NCBI RefSeq assembly: GCF_004295125.1
Contig: NZ_CP036170.1
Coordinates: forward strand, 3,164,501-3,228,500
Reading direction: 5' to 3'
Source of the DNA: [Clostridium] scindens ATCC 35704
GTDB lineage: Bacteria; Bacillota; Clostridia; Lachnospirales; Lachnospiraceae
DNA length: 64,000 bases
Shown: positions 53,510 to 62,703 of the stretch, piece after piece
How positions within the stretch are numbered: position 1 is the first letter of the stretch
How the letters are laid out: every line of letters starts with the position of its first letter
The notes under the pieces: generated by a model
Databases searched by the model: none
What the model saw: the letters and a program-made list of their open reading frames with translations, nothing else
What the model was told of the DNA's origin: nothing
Translations under genes and position numbers: made by a program

Positions 53510-54871
53510 TTAATTCAGCTTCACATTGAGATAATTCCTGCCTGACAGCGTCTTATTAAAGCAGAGGCTTATGATTACTATGATGCAGCCTGCAGCGAAT
53601 CCAACCCAATTAAAGAGCGCCGTAAGGATCAGAAGCTGAAGCCTCATAAATTTCAATGCATAGCCCAACTCGAAATTAGGCTGAGTATAGTTGGCCACGG
53701 CAACGAACGCCATATACAGCATGACTTCCGCATTAAACCAGCCGGACTTTACTGAGAATTCTCCCATAACCAGGCCGGCGATTACGCTCAGAGGCGTGCT
53801 CAGCATGCTGGGGGTATTGAGTGCTGCCAGCCGCAGCCCGTCAATGGCGATTTCCAAAATCAGCAATTGGAAGATCAGCGGTATATTAACCATATCTTTT
53901 ACCGCCACGAAGTCAAATGCTTTCGGAAGCCAGTTGAGGTTCTGCATAAAAAGCAGGAACACTGGCGTCAGAAATACGGTCATAATGGTAATCAGCGTCC
54001 TGGAAAACTTCAGGTACAGCCCGGTCAGCGTGGGGAAGTAGTAATCATTGGCTTCCTCGATCATATCAAAGATAGAGGTCGGCAGAATCATGGCAGATGG
54101 AGAATTATCCACCATAATTACTACTTTTCCCTCAAGCAGGCATGCGGCAGCCGTATCCGGACGCTCTGTAAACTTGAATTTCGGGAATGGGTTATACCAT
54201 TTTCTCTTGAACAGGCATTCCGCCAGGCTTTGCTGGTTCATCCTCAAATCATCCGTCCGGATGCTTTTGATACGCTGCTGCACCGTATTTAGCAGTTCCT
54301 GGTCTACCCGGTCGCCCATATAGCAGATAGCCACGTCGGTTCGGGAAGTATCGCCAACTTCTGTCATTTCCATAATCAGGTGAGGGTCCCGAATCCTTCT
54401 TCTCATCAGCGCCGTATTAAATACGATCGTCTCCACAAAACCGTCTCTGGATCCTCTCAGAGACTTATCCTTATCCGGCTCTTCTACGCTTCTTGCCGGA
54501 TAAGTCCTGCAGTCAATCGCTATGCAGGCTTCGTAGCCTTCTATAAAGAGGCAAGTAACGCCGGATAAGACGTTTCTCAACACATCGTCAAAATCCCCCA
54601 GGATATCCACTTCCACATAGGGAATGCACTCCCTCGAAAACTGTGTGGCATCAGCCGGCATATTTTCCTGCGTTACCTTGAACAACGAATCCATAATTTT
54701 GAGCATAACCTCATCCTTGGTAAATCCGTCTATAAAATAAAAAGAAGCCATCCGGCCGCCAATCAGCATATCTCTTTGAATAATATCAAAACTATCCTTT
54801 ACCGGAAGAACCTGATTCATATAGGCTGCATTCTCTTCCCTTGACGCAGTCACTTTCCTGTTATCTGGCAT
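53510..54871 (-). CDS. GerA/SpoVAF-family spore germination protein
   Basis: Inner-membrane spore protein of the GerA family, 453 residues from the ATG at 54871 (GGAGG before it). The N-terminal soluble domain (1-240) has the family blocks DMLIGGRMASFYFIDGF and RSLRGSRDGFVET-like ESP region (RGSRDGFVETIVFNTALMRR). The C-terminal half has about five membrane helices and the PFPKFKFTERPDTAA and NSPSAMILPTSIF motifs. No GerB- or GerC-type genes adjoin it, which fits SpoVAF or an orphan receptor subunit. It supports a spore-forming host. Confidence 0.9.
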   Translation of the reverse strand: MPDNRKVTASREENAAYMNQVLPVKDSFDIIQRDMLIGGRMASFYFIDGFTKDEVMLKIMDSLFKVTQENMPADATQFSRECIPYVEVDILGDFDDVLRNVLSGVTCLFIEGYEACIAIDCRTYPARSVEEPDKDKSLRGSRDGFVETIVFNTALMRRRIRDPHLIMEMTEVGDTSRTDVAICYMGDRVDQELLNTVQQRIKSIRTDDLRMNQQSLAECLFKRKWYNPFPKFKFTERPDTAAACLLEGKVVIMVDNSPSAMILPTSIFDMIEEANDYYFPTLTGLYLKFSRTLITIMTVFLTPVFLLFMQNLNWLPKAFDFVAVKDMVNIPLIFQLLILEIAIDGLRLAALNTPSMLSTPLSVIAGLVMGEFSVKSGWFNAEVMLYMAFVAVANYTQPNFELGYALKFMRLQLLILTALFNWVGFAAGCIIVIISLCFNKTLSGRNYLNVKLN

Positions 54872-54986
54872 ATTCCTACCTCCGCTCATTTACTTGCTTT
54901 GAGGAATAGACTGCCCAGATTTTCCGTTAAATATGCAGTCTGGGACGCTGCACTTAAAAAAAATGCCGCGTCCCAGTTTAGTAAAT

Positions 54987-55505
54987 CTATTGGTTTGTAG
55001 TACTTCCAAATCCTCCGTTACGAACTGCTGTCACCTCATCATCTAATGTGATGCCGTATTCTACAAAGATTCCCTGCATGAACCCAGTCCCTGCCTGTAA
55101 TTCCACTACCTTGCCCTCATTGGTATCGTTGGTGATCTTCGCGAAAATATGTCCCTCATTATCGGAATAAAAGTAATCGCTGTCAATGATGCCCACCGTA
55201 TTATTCAGCTGCAGGCGGTATTTAAATCCAAGGCCGCTTCTCGGATAACATTTAAGTACCCAGTCATCTTCCATCTCCACACGGATTCCGGTCGGAATCT
55301 TTACCGTCTTTCCCGGATGCAGCACGATGGATACCGGTGTATAAAAATCATATCCCGCAGAGCCTGCAGTGGCTCTTTTGGGCAATTGGACGCCGTCATA
55401 AGCCTCCTTGATCTTCTCTTCTTCGATCGGCCCGAAGGAGTCCATGAATCCTTCTCGAAACTGTTCGAAACTTACCTTGTGGAACTTTGCAATTCTTCTA
55501 GCCAT
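54987..55505 (-). CDS. dut: dUTP diphosphatase-like protein
   Basis: Hydrolyses dUTP to dUMP and pyrophosphate. The trimeric dUTPase domain spans about 40-172 with motifs AGYDFYTPV (1), PRSGLGFK (2), NNTVGIIDSDYF (3), ATGFMQG-like AGTGFMQGIF (4) and GGFGSTTNQ (5). A 40-residue helical extension precedes the domain, making it longer than the usual 145-150 residues. It is a single gene in its own unit. Confidence 0.92.
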   Translation of the reverse strand: MARRIAKFHKVSFEQFREGFMDSFGPIEEEKIKEAYDGVQLPKRATAGSAGYDFYTPVSIVLHPGKTVKIPTGIRVEMEDDWVLKCYPRSGLGFKYRLQLNNTVGIIDSDYFYSDNEGHIFAKITNDTNEGKVVELQAGTGFMQGIFVEYGITLDDEVTAVRNGGFGSTTNQ

Positions 55506-55613
55506 GTATATTTCTCTCCTGTCTCTTCTGTAATTTTTCGTTTGCGTCTGAAAATCATTTAATTATATTATCATCCGCTTCGCAAAGCGTCAATGCAATT
55601 AGGCCAAATTCAT

Positions 55614-56387
55614 CTAATTTCCACATTCTATGCTGATCTCATTGAACAACTTCAGAATCTCATCCACGGTCATCTGCTGTTTCTCTTCTTCTTTTTTATC
55701 CAGGATCACCTGTCCCTGATGCATCATGACCAGGCGGTTGCCGTATTCCACCGCATATCTGAGGTTGTGCGTTACCATAATCGTCGTCAGTTTCTTTTCC
55801 CGGACAATCTGATCTGTCAATTCCATAATCAGTTCTGCCGTCTTAGGGTCCAGGGCAGCCGTATGCTCATCCAGGATCAGGAACTCGATAGGCGTCATGG
55901 TAGACATCAGAAGCGCCATCGCCTGGCGCTGTCCGCCTGAGAGAGAGCCTACTTTTACATCCAGCTTATCTTCCAGCCCCAGGTTCAGCTGGCTAAGCTG
56001 CTCCCGGTAGTAGGCAATGCGGGCCTTATTGGTCCCTCTTCCCAGTCCGTAGAGTTTCCCCTTGTTATCTGCCAGAGACAGATTTTCCAGTATCGTCATG
56101 GATGGGCAGGTTCCCATCGCCGGATTCTGGTATACACGGCCAATCCTCGCATTTCTCTTATACTCTTTTTCCCTGGTAATATCCTTGCCGTTGATCAGTA
56201 TTTTCCCCGCCTCAAGCGGAATGCTGCCGCAGATGATATTCAGCATGGAGGTCTTTCCTGAGCCATTGCTTCCCACCACGGACAGGAAGTCTCCCTGTTC
56301 AATCTTCATGCTGAAATTATCGAACAGGCACATTTCGTTAATGGTACCGGGATTATAGTATTTGTGGATTCCGCTAAGTTCAAGCAT
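55614..56387 (-). CDS. ABC transporter ATP-binding protein (TrpZ-like)
   Basis: ATPase of 257 residues: Walker A GSNGSGKTSMLNIICG, Q-loop GRVYQNPAMG, signature LSGGQRQAMALLM, Walker B FLILDEHTAALD. The Walker B-D-loop reads DEHTAALD, where most have DEPT. It overlaps the permease gene by 8 bases and is the third gene of the T-box-controlled operon. It powers uptake of the ligand of the lipoprotein at 57286, probably tryptophan. Confidence 0.92.
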   Translation of the reverse strand: MLELSGIHKYYNPGTINEMCLFDNFSMKIEQGDFLSVVGSNGSGKTSMLNIICGSIPLEAGKILINGKDITREKEYKRNARIGRVYQNPAMGTCPSMTILENLSLADNKGKLYGLGRGTNKARIAYYREQLSQLNLGLEDKLDVKVGSLSGGQRQAMALLMSTMTPIEFLILDEHTAALDPKTAELIMELTDQIVREKKLTTIMVTHNLRYAVEYGNRLVMMHQGQVILDKKEEEKQQMTVDEILKLFNEISIECGN

Positions 56388-57261
56388 TCTTATTCACCTT
56401 CTTCTTTCTTTCCATGCTGATGACCAGGATTACCAGGAACAGGACTGCCGTAATCAGCTTCATTGCCTGCGGCTCAAAATTGCGAAGAGCAACCGCTACG
56501 CAGGCCTTATAGATGATCGAGCCGATTAATACGGCAGACGTGGCCTTAAGGAATGTCATCTTCTTAAAGATGCTGGTTCCGATGATAACGCTTGCCAGGC
56601 CGATTACGATTGCCCCCGTACCCATGGATATCTCAAATACCCGTTCTTCTTGGGCAAATACGCAGCCTGCTAAAGACACCAGGCCGTTTGCAATGGCAAG
56701 GCCCAGAATCTTGACATTGCCTTGATCCTTTGCAAGGGATGTGACCAGCGTATCATTATCACCTGCCGCCCTGAGAAGAAAGCCGGATTTTGTCTTCAAA
56801 TACAGATCCAGCAGCACTTTGCATAGGATTGCCAGTACCAGGACGATCAGAAGCGTCGTATATTCTGAGACGCTGTCTGGTATCACGCGCTTCATAAAAT
56901 CATTCTTAAATATTGTTTCCTGGGAGAACAGCGGAACATTTGCCGTCCCTGCAATATACAGGTTGATGGTCCATAATGCCGTCATCATGATGATTCCTGA
57001 CAGCAGGTCGCGCACCTTGCATTTTACATGGATCAGGCCGGTACAGATGCCCGCCAGCACCCCCGCTCCAAAGGAGAGCGGCAGGGTCAGATAAGGATTC
57101 ATCCCTCTCGTAATCAAGGCCGCCGTGATAGCTGCTCCCAATGGAAAACTTCCGTCCACCGTCAGATCCGGGAAATCCAGTATCTTGTATGTGATATATA
57201 CTCCCAGCGCCAATATCCCATAAATCAGCCCCTGTTCCGCAATCGTTACTATAAAATCCAT
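56380..57261 (-). CDS. ABC transporter permease (TrpY-like)
   Basis: A 293-residue permease of the branched-chain/LivH-like family (BPD_transp_2) with about eight to nine helices. The start at 57261 has GGGAGG 7 bases before it. Blocks: QGLIYGILALGVYITYKILD, FPDLTVDGSFPLGAAITA and RAAGDNDTLVTSLAKDQGNV. It follows the binding-protein gene by 24 bases. Confidence 0.92.
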   Translation of the reverse strand: MDFIVTIAEQGLIYGILALGVYITYKILDFPDLTVDGSFPLGAAITAALITRGMNPYLTLPLSFGAGVLAGICTGLIHVKCKVRDLLSGIIMMTALWTINLYIAGTANVPLFSQETIFKNDFMKRVIPDSVSEYTTLLIVLVLAILCKVLLDLYLKTKSGFLLRAAGDNDTLVTSLAKDQGNVKILGLAIANGLVSLAGCVFAQEERVFEISMGTGAIVIGLASVIIGTSIFKKMTFLKATSAVLIGSIIYKACVAVALRNFEPQAMKLITAVLFLVILVISMERKKKVNKNA

Positions 57262-57285
57262 GAAAATGCCTCCCAAATTCTTTCT

Positions 57286-58302
57286 TTACTCAGTAATAAT
57301 ATCGTCAAAACTTTCAACCGCGCCGGATGCAAGACCTTCCGGAACGGTAATGCCCAGATTTTCCGCAACCTTTGTATTTACGTAGAATCCTGGCTCTGTG
57401 ATCAACTCAAAGTTCATTTCGGATGCCTTCTTTTCGCCCTTTAATACCTGTGCCGCCATCTGTCCCGTCTGCTTTCCAAGAGCAATATAGTCAATTCCTT
57501 CTGCCGCAAGGCATCCGATCTTCACCTGCTCGATCTCGCTGCCGAATACAGGAACCTTCTTATCATTTGCTTTTTCCAGGATGGTTGGAAGCGATGCGAC
57601 CACCGTATTATCCGTCAGGTTCGTGATGCAGTCTACTTCGCTTAACAGGTCATCTGCCGCAAGCGCCACATCTGCGGTTGCCGTAATTCCCTTTGTGACC
57701 AGTTCAAATCCGTAATCTCCTGCCAGTTCCTCATATTCCGCAATGGCAGATACGGAATTGGCCTCGCTGGTCGTATACATAATTCCAAGTTTCTTGGCAT
57801 CCGGAAGCATTTCACGCATCATTTCCAGCTGCTGCTTGATCGGAAGCTTATCGGATGTCCCTGTCACTTCCCCTACCGGCTTGCCATCCTCATCGGACAG
57901 TTCCGCCGCTACCGGGTCCGTTACCGCAGTATATACCACAGGAATATCTCTGTCCATAGCCGCATTGAACGCGCTCTGGGCGCTTGGCGTTGCGATGGCG
58001 CAGATCATATCCACTTTATCCGATACGAAGGAGTCAGATATCTGTCCTGCCGTCCCCATGTCTGCCGCGGCATTCTTATACTTGACCGTCAGGTTATCGC
58101 CTTCCTTAATGCCTTCCGCTTTCAGTCCCTTCAGGAACCCCTCCCGGCAGTTGTCCAGAGAGCCATGTTCGGCAAACTGCTCAATTCCGATCGTGTACTC
58201 TTTTTTTGAACTGCCCTCTGGCCCGGATGACTTTCCACATCCTGCTGTCATTGCTGCCACCATTGCTACTGTTAATAATCCTGCTACTACTTTTCTTTTC
58301 AT
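57286..58302 (-). CDS. ABC transporter substrate-binding lipoprotein (TrpX-like, ABC_sub_bind family)
   Basis: A 338-residue lipoprotein from the ATG at 58302 (AAAAGGAG before it). Its signal peptide ends in the lipobox TAGC (Cys at 20-22), so it is anchored outside the membrane. The body matches the ABC_sub_bind family: IGIEQFAEHGSLDNCREGF, CAIATPSAQSAFNAAMDRD, VYTAVTDPVAAEL, ITNLTDNTVVASLPTILEKA. This family with a T-box leader is known in Firmicutes as the tryptophan transporter TrpXYZ. Confidence 0.92.
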   Translation of the reverse strand: MKRKVVAGLLTVAMVAAMTAGCGKSSGPEGSSKKEYTIGIEQFAEHGSLDNCREGFLKGLKAEGIKEGDNLTVKYKNAAADMGTAGQISDSFVSDKVDMICAIATPSAQSAFNAAMDRDIPVVYTAVTDPVAAELSDEDGKPVGEVTGTSDKLPIKQQLEMMREMLPDAKKLGIMYTTSEANSVSAIAEYEELAGDYGFELVTKGITATADVALAADDLLSEVDCITNLTDNTVVASLPTILEKANDKKVPVFGSEIEQVKIGCLAAEGIDYIALGKQTGQMAAQVLKGEKKASEMNFELITEPGFYVNTKVAENLGITVPEGLASGAVESFDDIITE

Positions 58303-58404
58303 TGTTTCATTCTCCTTTTCTTGTTTTTGATATCCGGACTGCAGATAGCCAGCCATCCGGTATTGCTGTTAGGAGAGAAAACTTGTGGGCCGCGGTTTTT
58401 TGTC

Positions 58405-58688
58405 AACACGCAAAAACCGCCTCAAACCACTAGGTTTGAGGCGGTAATAAACTACATTATCGCGGTACCACTCAAATTGACGAATCGTCCACTTTTCTCA
58501 TGTACTAACATACACTCCTGATTGATAACGGGTTCGGTTCCCGACAAGCCATACTCTCTTACGGTTTCCGGCTGCCCTCGAAAGGCCATTCAATCATCAA
58601 CTCCATACGGCAATCCCACCATCAGCCGCTCTCTTTGATGTCATTCGATAATCTACTCTTCTTTCTCAACGGTTTTAACTTATTCATA
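58405..58688 (-). promoter_or_regulatory. T-box riboswitch, probably tryptophan-specific
   Basis: Leader of the trpXYZ-like operon. The T-box sequence GAGTGGTACCGCG is at 58461-58473 (minus strand) and can form the antiterminator. The competing terminator ACCGCCTCAAACC/GGTTTGAGGCGGT (58416-58445) is followed by TTTTTG. Upstream, the Stem I apical motifs AGAGAG and GATGGTGGGA are visible, with pairing between CATCAA and TTGATG. A TGG triplet in GAATGGCCTTT, on the 3' side of Stem I, fits a Trp specifier; this placement is by eye. Confidence 0.9.
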
Positions 58689-58694
58689 TTATTA

Positions 58695-58723
58695 ACTTTA
58701 ATTCAACAAAGTGCATTTGTCAA
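58695..58723 (-). promoter_or_regulatory. Promoter of the T-box operon
   Basis: On the minus strand TTGACA (58718-58723), 17 bases and TAAAGT (58695-58700), placing the start of transcription just before the T-box leader. Confidence 0.75.
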
Positions 58724-58743
58724 GACAAAGTTTTGATTTTTCA

Positions 58744-60129
58744 TTAGTCTTTTATTACTGGAACCGGAGTACTATCCACCTTATCCAGATCGTTTATGTA
58801 CATCTTCGTTTCTTTTACGATGACATTAGATAACAGCAGTACGGCAACTAAGTTTGGAATTGCCATCAAAGCATTCAGGATGTCAGCCAGCGTCCAAACG
58901 ATGTCAAGCGCTACTACCGGGGCAATTGCTGCAACCAGACAGTAAACAAGACGGTAAGGAACCAGACCCTTTCTTCCTGCCCAGTACTCAATGCATCGCT
59001 CGCCATAATATGCCCATCCAAGAATTGTGGAGTAAGCAAATGAAATGATGCCAAGTGTCAGGATGATTGGTCCAAGGTACGGAATCTGAGAGAATGCCAT
59101 GGATGTAAGAACACCACCGTTGGAAATCTCATCCGCATTGATCGACGGATTCTTCATAATCGTTGTAACAAGTACAAGACCTGTCATAGCACAAACAACT
59201 ACTGTATCCCAGAATGTTCCTGTAGAGGAAACCAGTGCCTGGCGAACCGGATTTCTTGTCTGAGCCGCTGCTGCTGCGATAGGAGCAGAACCAAGACCAG
59301 ATTCATTAGAGAACAGACCTCTTGCAACACCAAACTGGATCGCCATTCTGATACCGGTACCGACAAGTCCGCCGGCCGCTGCGCCTGGCGTAAATGCAAG
59401 TTTGCAGATAACTCCAAGAGCCGGGATGATGAAATCATAGTTCATAATTAAGATAATAATACATCCTAATACATAGAAGATTGCCATGAACGGAACCAGT
59501 TTCTCGCATACGCTTGCGATGGATTTGATTCCGCCAAAGATAACGATTGCGGTAAGGATCGCTACGATGATTCCAACGATCCACATTGGGATTCCGAAGT
59601 TCTCATTACATACGGTCGCAATCGCATTAACCTGTGTAGCGCAGCCAATTCCAAATGAAGCGAATCCTGCGAAGATCGCAAACAGCATGCCCAGCCATTT
59701 TAAGTTGAGGCCACGGGACAATGCGTACATCGCTCCACCTTGCATACGGCCGTCTTCTGTCTTAACTCTGTACTTAACAGCGATCAGGGACTCCGAATAC
59801 TTTGTCGCGATACCGAACACGCCAGTGAGCCAGCACCAAAGAACTGCTCCAGGACCGCCAAGCGCGATCGCGGTACCCACACCGATGATATTACCGGTAC
59901 CGATGGTAGCCGCCAGCGCCGTAGTCAGGGCTCCGAACTGGGAAACCTCGCCTTCTGCGTCAGGATCTTTTGATACAGATAACTTGATACCTTTTGAAAT
60001 GGTCTTCCTCTGAATGAATCCCAGGCGGATTGTCATGTAGATATGAGTACCCAGCAATAAGATAATGAGCCACCAGCCCCATACCAATCCATCAATCTTG
60101 GTTATAACTGCACTAATACTGTCTAGCAT
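58744..60129 (-). CDS. AGCS-family alanine/glycine:cation symporter
   Basis: Na+- or H+-coupled uptake of alanine or glycine. It is 461 residues from the ATG at 60129 (AAGGGGGAATAAT before it) with about 10-11 membrane helices. The family block FGALTTALAATIGTGNIIGV is near residue 67-86; GLFSNESGLGSAPIAAAAAQ is the second signature. No glycine riboswitch is seen before it. It is a single gene with its own promoter. Confidence 0.95.
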   Translation of the reverse strand: MLDSISAVITKIDGLVWGWWLIILLLGTHIYMTIRLGFIQRKTISKGIKLSVSKDPDAEGEVSQFGALTTALAATIGTGNIIGVGTAIALGGPGAVLWCWLTGVFGIATKYSESLIAVKYRVKTEDGRMQGGAMYALSRGLNLKWLGMLFAIFAGFASFGIGCATQVNAIATVCNENFGIPMWIVGIIVAILTAIVIFGGIKSIASVCEKLVPFMAIFYVLGCIIILIMNYDFIIPALGVICKLAFTPGAAAGGLVGTGIRMAIQFGVARGLFSNESGLGSAPIAAAAAQTRNPVRQALVSSTGTFWDTVVVCAMTGLVLVTTIMKNPSINADEISNGGVLTSMAFSQIPYLGPIILTLGIISFAYSTILGWAYYGERCIEYWAGRKGLVPYRLVYCLVAAIAPVVALDIVWTLADILNALMAIPNLVAVLLLSNVIVKETKMYINDLDKVDSTPVPVIKD

Positions 60130-60205
60130 ATTATTCCCCCTTCTCTTTCCTTTGCTTTTTAATATGCACTTCATGTTAAAAATAGTACTACGATAAAAAC
60201 AAATG

Positions 60206-60275
60206 GCGGCGGCATATCTAAACCGCCCTCTGCATCACCTAAAAACATTGTACATGAATTTGTAGAAAATATCAA
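60206..60275 (-). promoter_or_regulatory. Promoter and leader hairpin of the AGCS gene
   Basis: On the minus strand TTGATA (60270-60275), 17 bases and TACAAT (60247-60252). A hairpin GGCGG/CCGCC follows in the leader at about 60206-60228, with TTTGTTTTTATC after it; it may be a weak attenuator. Confidence 0.65.
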
Positions 60276-60533
60276 CTATCGTTATAAAATTGACATTCAA
60301 TTGGTCATAATGACGAAATAATAAAGATTATTCTTCATTTTTCAATTTGTTAATTAAATAACTAACACTTTTTTTCTCACAATTTAAGGTACTTCCAGAA
60401 ACCTGCAGAGATTGAACAGGCACTCAGACTTTTATCCTGCCTGAGTGCCCGTTATGCAACTTTCACAAATTGTATTTTTTGAATAGTTTCTAATGCCTGT
60501 CCACTATATGTGGTACCGGCAGGCATCTCGCTC
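60276..60533. other. Gene-free gap between the AGCS promoter and the recombinase gene
   Basis: AT-rich up to about 60390 with no gene. It then holds two hairpins: GGCACTCAG/CTGAGTGCC (60423-60452), and ATGCCTG/CAGGCAT (60492-60529), which lies just after the recombinase stop and may end its transcript. Neither has a strong T-tract. Confidence 0.5.
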
Positions 60534-61430
60534 TTACGGGGGCTCTATCTTCAGTTTCACCAGCCTGCCTGCCTCTCTTTGCAATGCTTCTTTATAAGAA
60601 ATGTTCTGATATCTCTTAATCTGGATTCCCGTTGTCCCCATCTGACGGGCTACCTGTTCTGGAGAAGCTTCGTATGCGAACAGGGTACATCCGCAGCTGT
60701 TCCGGATGCTCTGCGCGCTGTAAGAAGGTATGCCTGCTTCCTGGGCATATTTCTTCATCATTCTACTAATATACATGGTATTGAGCGGATTCCCTCTTCT
60801 ATTATAAAAAAGATACGAATTGTCTTTTCTTTCTGCCAAATACTTCTCAAGAATCTGAAATGCATCTTCCGGGATATAGCATAAGCCCCTCCGGCCGGCT
60901 ACCGATGCATAAATTCCGTCCCCATAGATGCCTATATCCTCCGGCTTAAGTCCTGCGATTTCCGTGGAGGCAAGCCCCGCCCGATACATCAGCACAATGA
61001 TACAGTACGCCATCAGATCTTCCCTGGCAGCCTCAAGCAGCCGGTCGATGTGGGAAGGGGGAATATGTTTTACAAACTTTTCCTGCTTTGCCACCATCTT
61101 AAGGTAGGGATAATAGCCGTCCTGGTAACCCTCATCAACCTGATACCGCTCCCTATTCTCACAGATATACGCTGCAAAAGAATGGAGTTCCCGAAACTTT
61201 TTCGCCATGGTGCCGGGAAGAATCTCTCCTCTGGAGACACGTTCCTTAAGCCATCGGAAATATACCCCTGCATCCTCTCCATTGATTGCCAGAAAGTCTT
61301 TATGAAAATAATCCATAGCCTCATCAATATCCGTCTGGTAGGAAGCCTTTGAGGTGCTACTTTTAAAATGGACGGTAAAATCTCTCCAAATGGCTTGCTT
61401 TATGACTTTGGAAGCGTATATGCTTTTCAT
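60534..61430 (-). CDS. Tyrosine recombinase-fold protein with degenerate active site
   Basis: A 298-residue protein from the ATG at 61430 (GGAGGAGGGG before it). The N-terminal half is a SAM-like core-binding domain (about 15-95); the C-terminal half follows the phage-integrase fold. The final Tyr is kept (IKRYQNISYKEAL). The first catalytic Arg, expected in GLRxSEL, is replaced (RAGLASTEIAGL), the His of HxxR is Gln (QSIRNSCGC), and the His/Trp before Tyr is Thr (MGTTGIQ). It probably binds DNA but cannot be a normal recombinase. No phage or att sites adjoin it. Confidence 0.8.
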   Translation of the reverse strand: MKSIYASKVIKQAIWRDFTVHFKSSTSKASYQTDIDEAMDYFHKDFLAINGEDAGVYFRWLKERVSRGEILPGTMAKKFRELHSFAAYICENRERYQVDEGYQDGYYPYLKMVAKQEKFVKHIPPSHIDRLLEAAREDLMAYCIIVLMYRAGLASTEIAGLKPEDIGIYGDGIYASVAGRRGLCYIPEDAFQILEKYLAERKDNSYLFYNRRGNPLNTMYISRMMKKYAQEAGIPSYSAQSIRNSCGCTLFAYEASPEQVARQMGTTGIQIKRYQNISYKEALQREAGRLVKLKIEPP

Positions 61431-61543
61431 TGGCCCCTCCTCCTTGTCTGCCGTCCGCAAGGCGGACTTCGGCATTATGTTAATAGTATAATTCATACTA
61501 TAACATATTAGAGAGGAATCGGCAATCTTTCGATTGCCTTATC

Positions 61544-61801
61544 TTATTTACGGATCAGATATTTTGTCTTTTGATAGTCCTTTTTATGCACATATATTTC
61601 ATATTCGTACTGGAAGTCTATATTCTGACCAAAACTTCCGGCCCGTCCCCGGATTGTTCCCTCTAAAGCCCATGAGCCGGCATGATTGTTCACCTTCTGG
61701 GCATAATCAATCTGGTTTGCCTCCAGTATCTCTCGTATCCGGTTGAATTCCTGCAGATCAAATCCTATATAGACGTTTTCCCTGTTTAATGCCGTAATCA
61801 T
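61544..61801 (-). CDS. Hypothetical 85-residue protein
   Basis: A small soluble protein with an alpha-beta look: YIGFDLQEFNRIREILEANQ, then a beta-rich half (SFGQNIDFQYEYEIYVHKKD) and KYLIRK at the end. The pattern loosely recalls small signal-transducing or ferredoxin-like domains (DUF2007 type), but I cannot assign it. It lies 28 bases before folD in direction of reading, that is, downstream of it on the minus strand. Confidence 0.6.
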   Translation of the reverse strand: MITALNRENVYIGFDLQEFNRIREILEANQIDYAQKVNNHAGSWALEGTIRGRAGSFGQNIDFQYEYEIYVHKKDYQKTKYLIRK

Positions 61802-61829
61802 CTAATCCCTCATTTCCTATTCCAGAACA

Positions 61830-62687
61830 TCATCTTTCCAAAGACAGATATTCCGCCGCCTTAAGCACGTGCTTTGCCAGTACGGAGGAAGTGACGCTTC
61901 CAACGCCTCTGGGTACCGGGCTGATATAAGATGTCACTGGCTCTGCCGCATTAAAATCCACGTCTCCGCACAGATTGCCTTTGGCATCCACATTGATGCC
62001 CACATCGACTACCACTGCTCCATCTCCTATCATATCCGCAGTGACCATCCTCGCCTTTCCTGCTGCTGCCACCAGGATCTCCGCCTCTCGGCAGGTAGCA
62101 GAAAGATCTTTGGTACGAGTATGGCAGATGGTGACCGTAGCATGCCTCTTCAGAAGCAGCATAGAAAGCGGCTTGCCAACCACCATGCTTCTTCCAATCA
62201 CGGTCACTTTCTTGCCTCTGGGATCAATTTTATAATAATCCAGCATTTCCATGACTGCCTCCGGCGTGCATGGCGCATGGCCTGTCTCATCCCCGGAAAA
62301 TACTTTTGCAATATTTACGGGACACATGCAGTCCACATCTTTTAGCGGATTGATCCGCGATACCACGGGCCCTTCATCCAGATGCCCCGGCAGGGGACGG
62401 AACAGGAGGATCCCATGTACCTTCGGATCCTCGTTTATCTTGAAAAAGGTCTTTTCAAATTCAGCCTGGGTAATCGTTTCGGGCAATTCTACTACCTTGC
62501 ACTCGATCCCGATCATCTCCATCCGCTTTCTGGCTCCCCGCTCATAGGCAAGATCATCTGGCCTTGCCCCAACCCTTACGATTGTCAGGCTGGGAAGGAT
62601 TCCTCTGTCTTTCAGCCTGCGTGCCTCGCCTGTCAAGTCTTCCTTCATGGTCTTGGCCACGTCAGCGCCTTTCATCAATATGCTCAT
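61830..62687 (-). CDS. folD: Bifunctional methylenetetrahydrofolate dehydrogenase/cyclohydrolase FolD
   Basis: Converts 5,10-methylene-THF to 10-formyl-THF in two steps. It is 285 residues from the ATG at 62687 (GGAGGAATCTTAT before it). The signatures GILLFRPLPGHLDEGPVVSR and VTVIGRSMVVGKPLSMLLL are present; the catalytic YxxxK reads YERGARKRM in place of the usual YVxxK, while the Asp of DVDCM is kept. It follows fchA by 16 bases, making a one-carbon unit. Confidence 0.95.
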   Translation of the reverse strand: MSILMKGADVAKTMKEDLTGEARRLKDRGILPSLTIVRVGARPDDLAYERGARKRMEMIGIECKVVELPETITQAEFEKTFFKINEDPKVHGILLFRPLPGHLDEGPVVSRINPLKDVDCMCPVNIAKVFSGDETGHAPCTPEAVMEMLDYYKIDPRGKKVTVIGRSMVVGKPLSMLLLKRHATVTICHTRTKDLSATCREAEILVAAAGKARMVTADMIGDGAVVVDVGINVDAKGNLCGDVDFNAAEPVTSYISPVPRGVGSVTSSVLAKHVLKAAEYLSLER

Positions 62688-62703
62688 ATAAGATTCCTCC
62701 TGT

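Noticed and set aside
60130-60275. Glycine riboswitch before the AGCS symporter
   Set aside because: The leader is too short and lacks the tandem aptamer; only a small hairpin is seen.
60534-61430. Prophage or integrative element around the recombinase-like gene
   Set aside because: No phage, conjugation or cargo genes, no att-like direct repeats, and the active site is degenerate.
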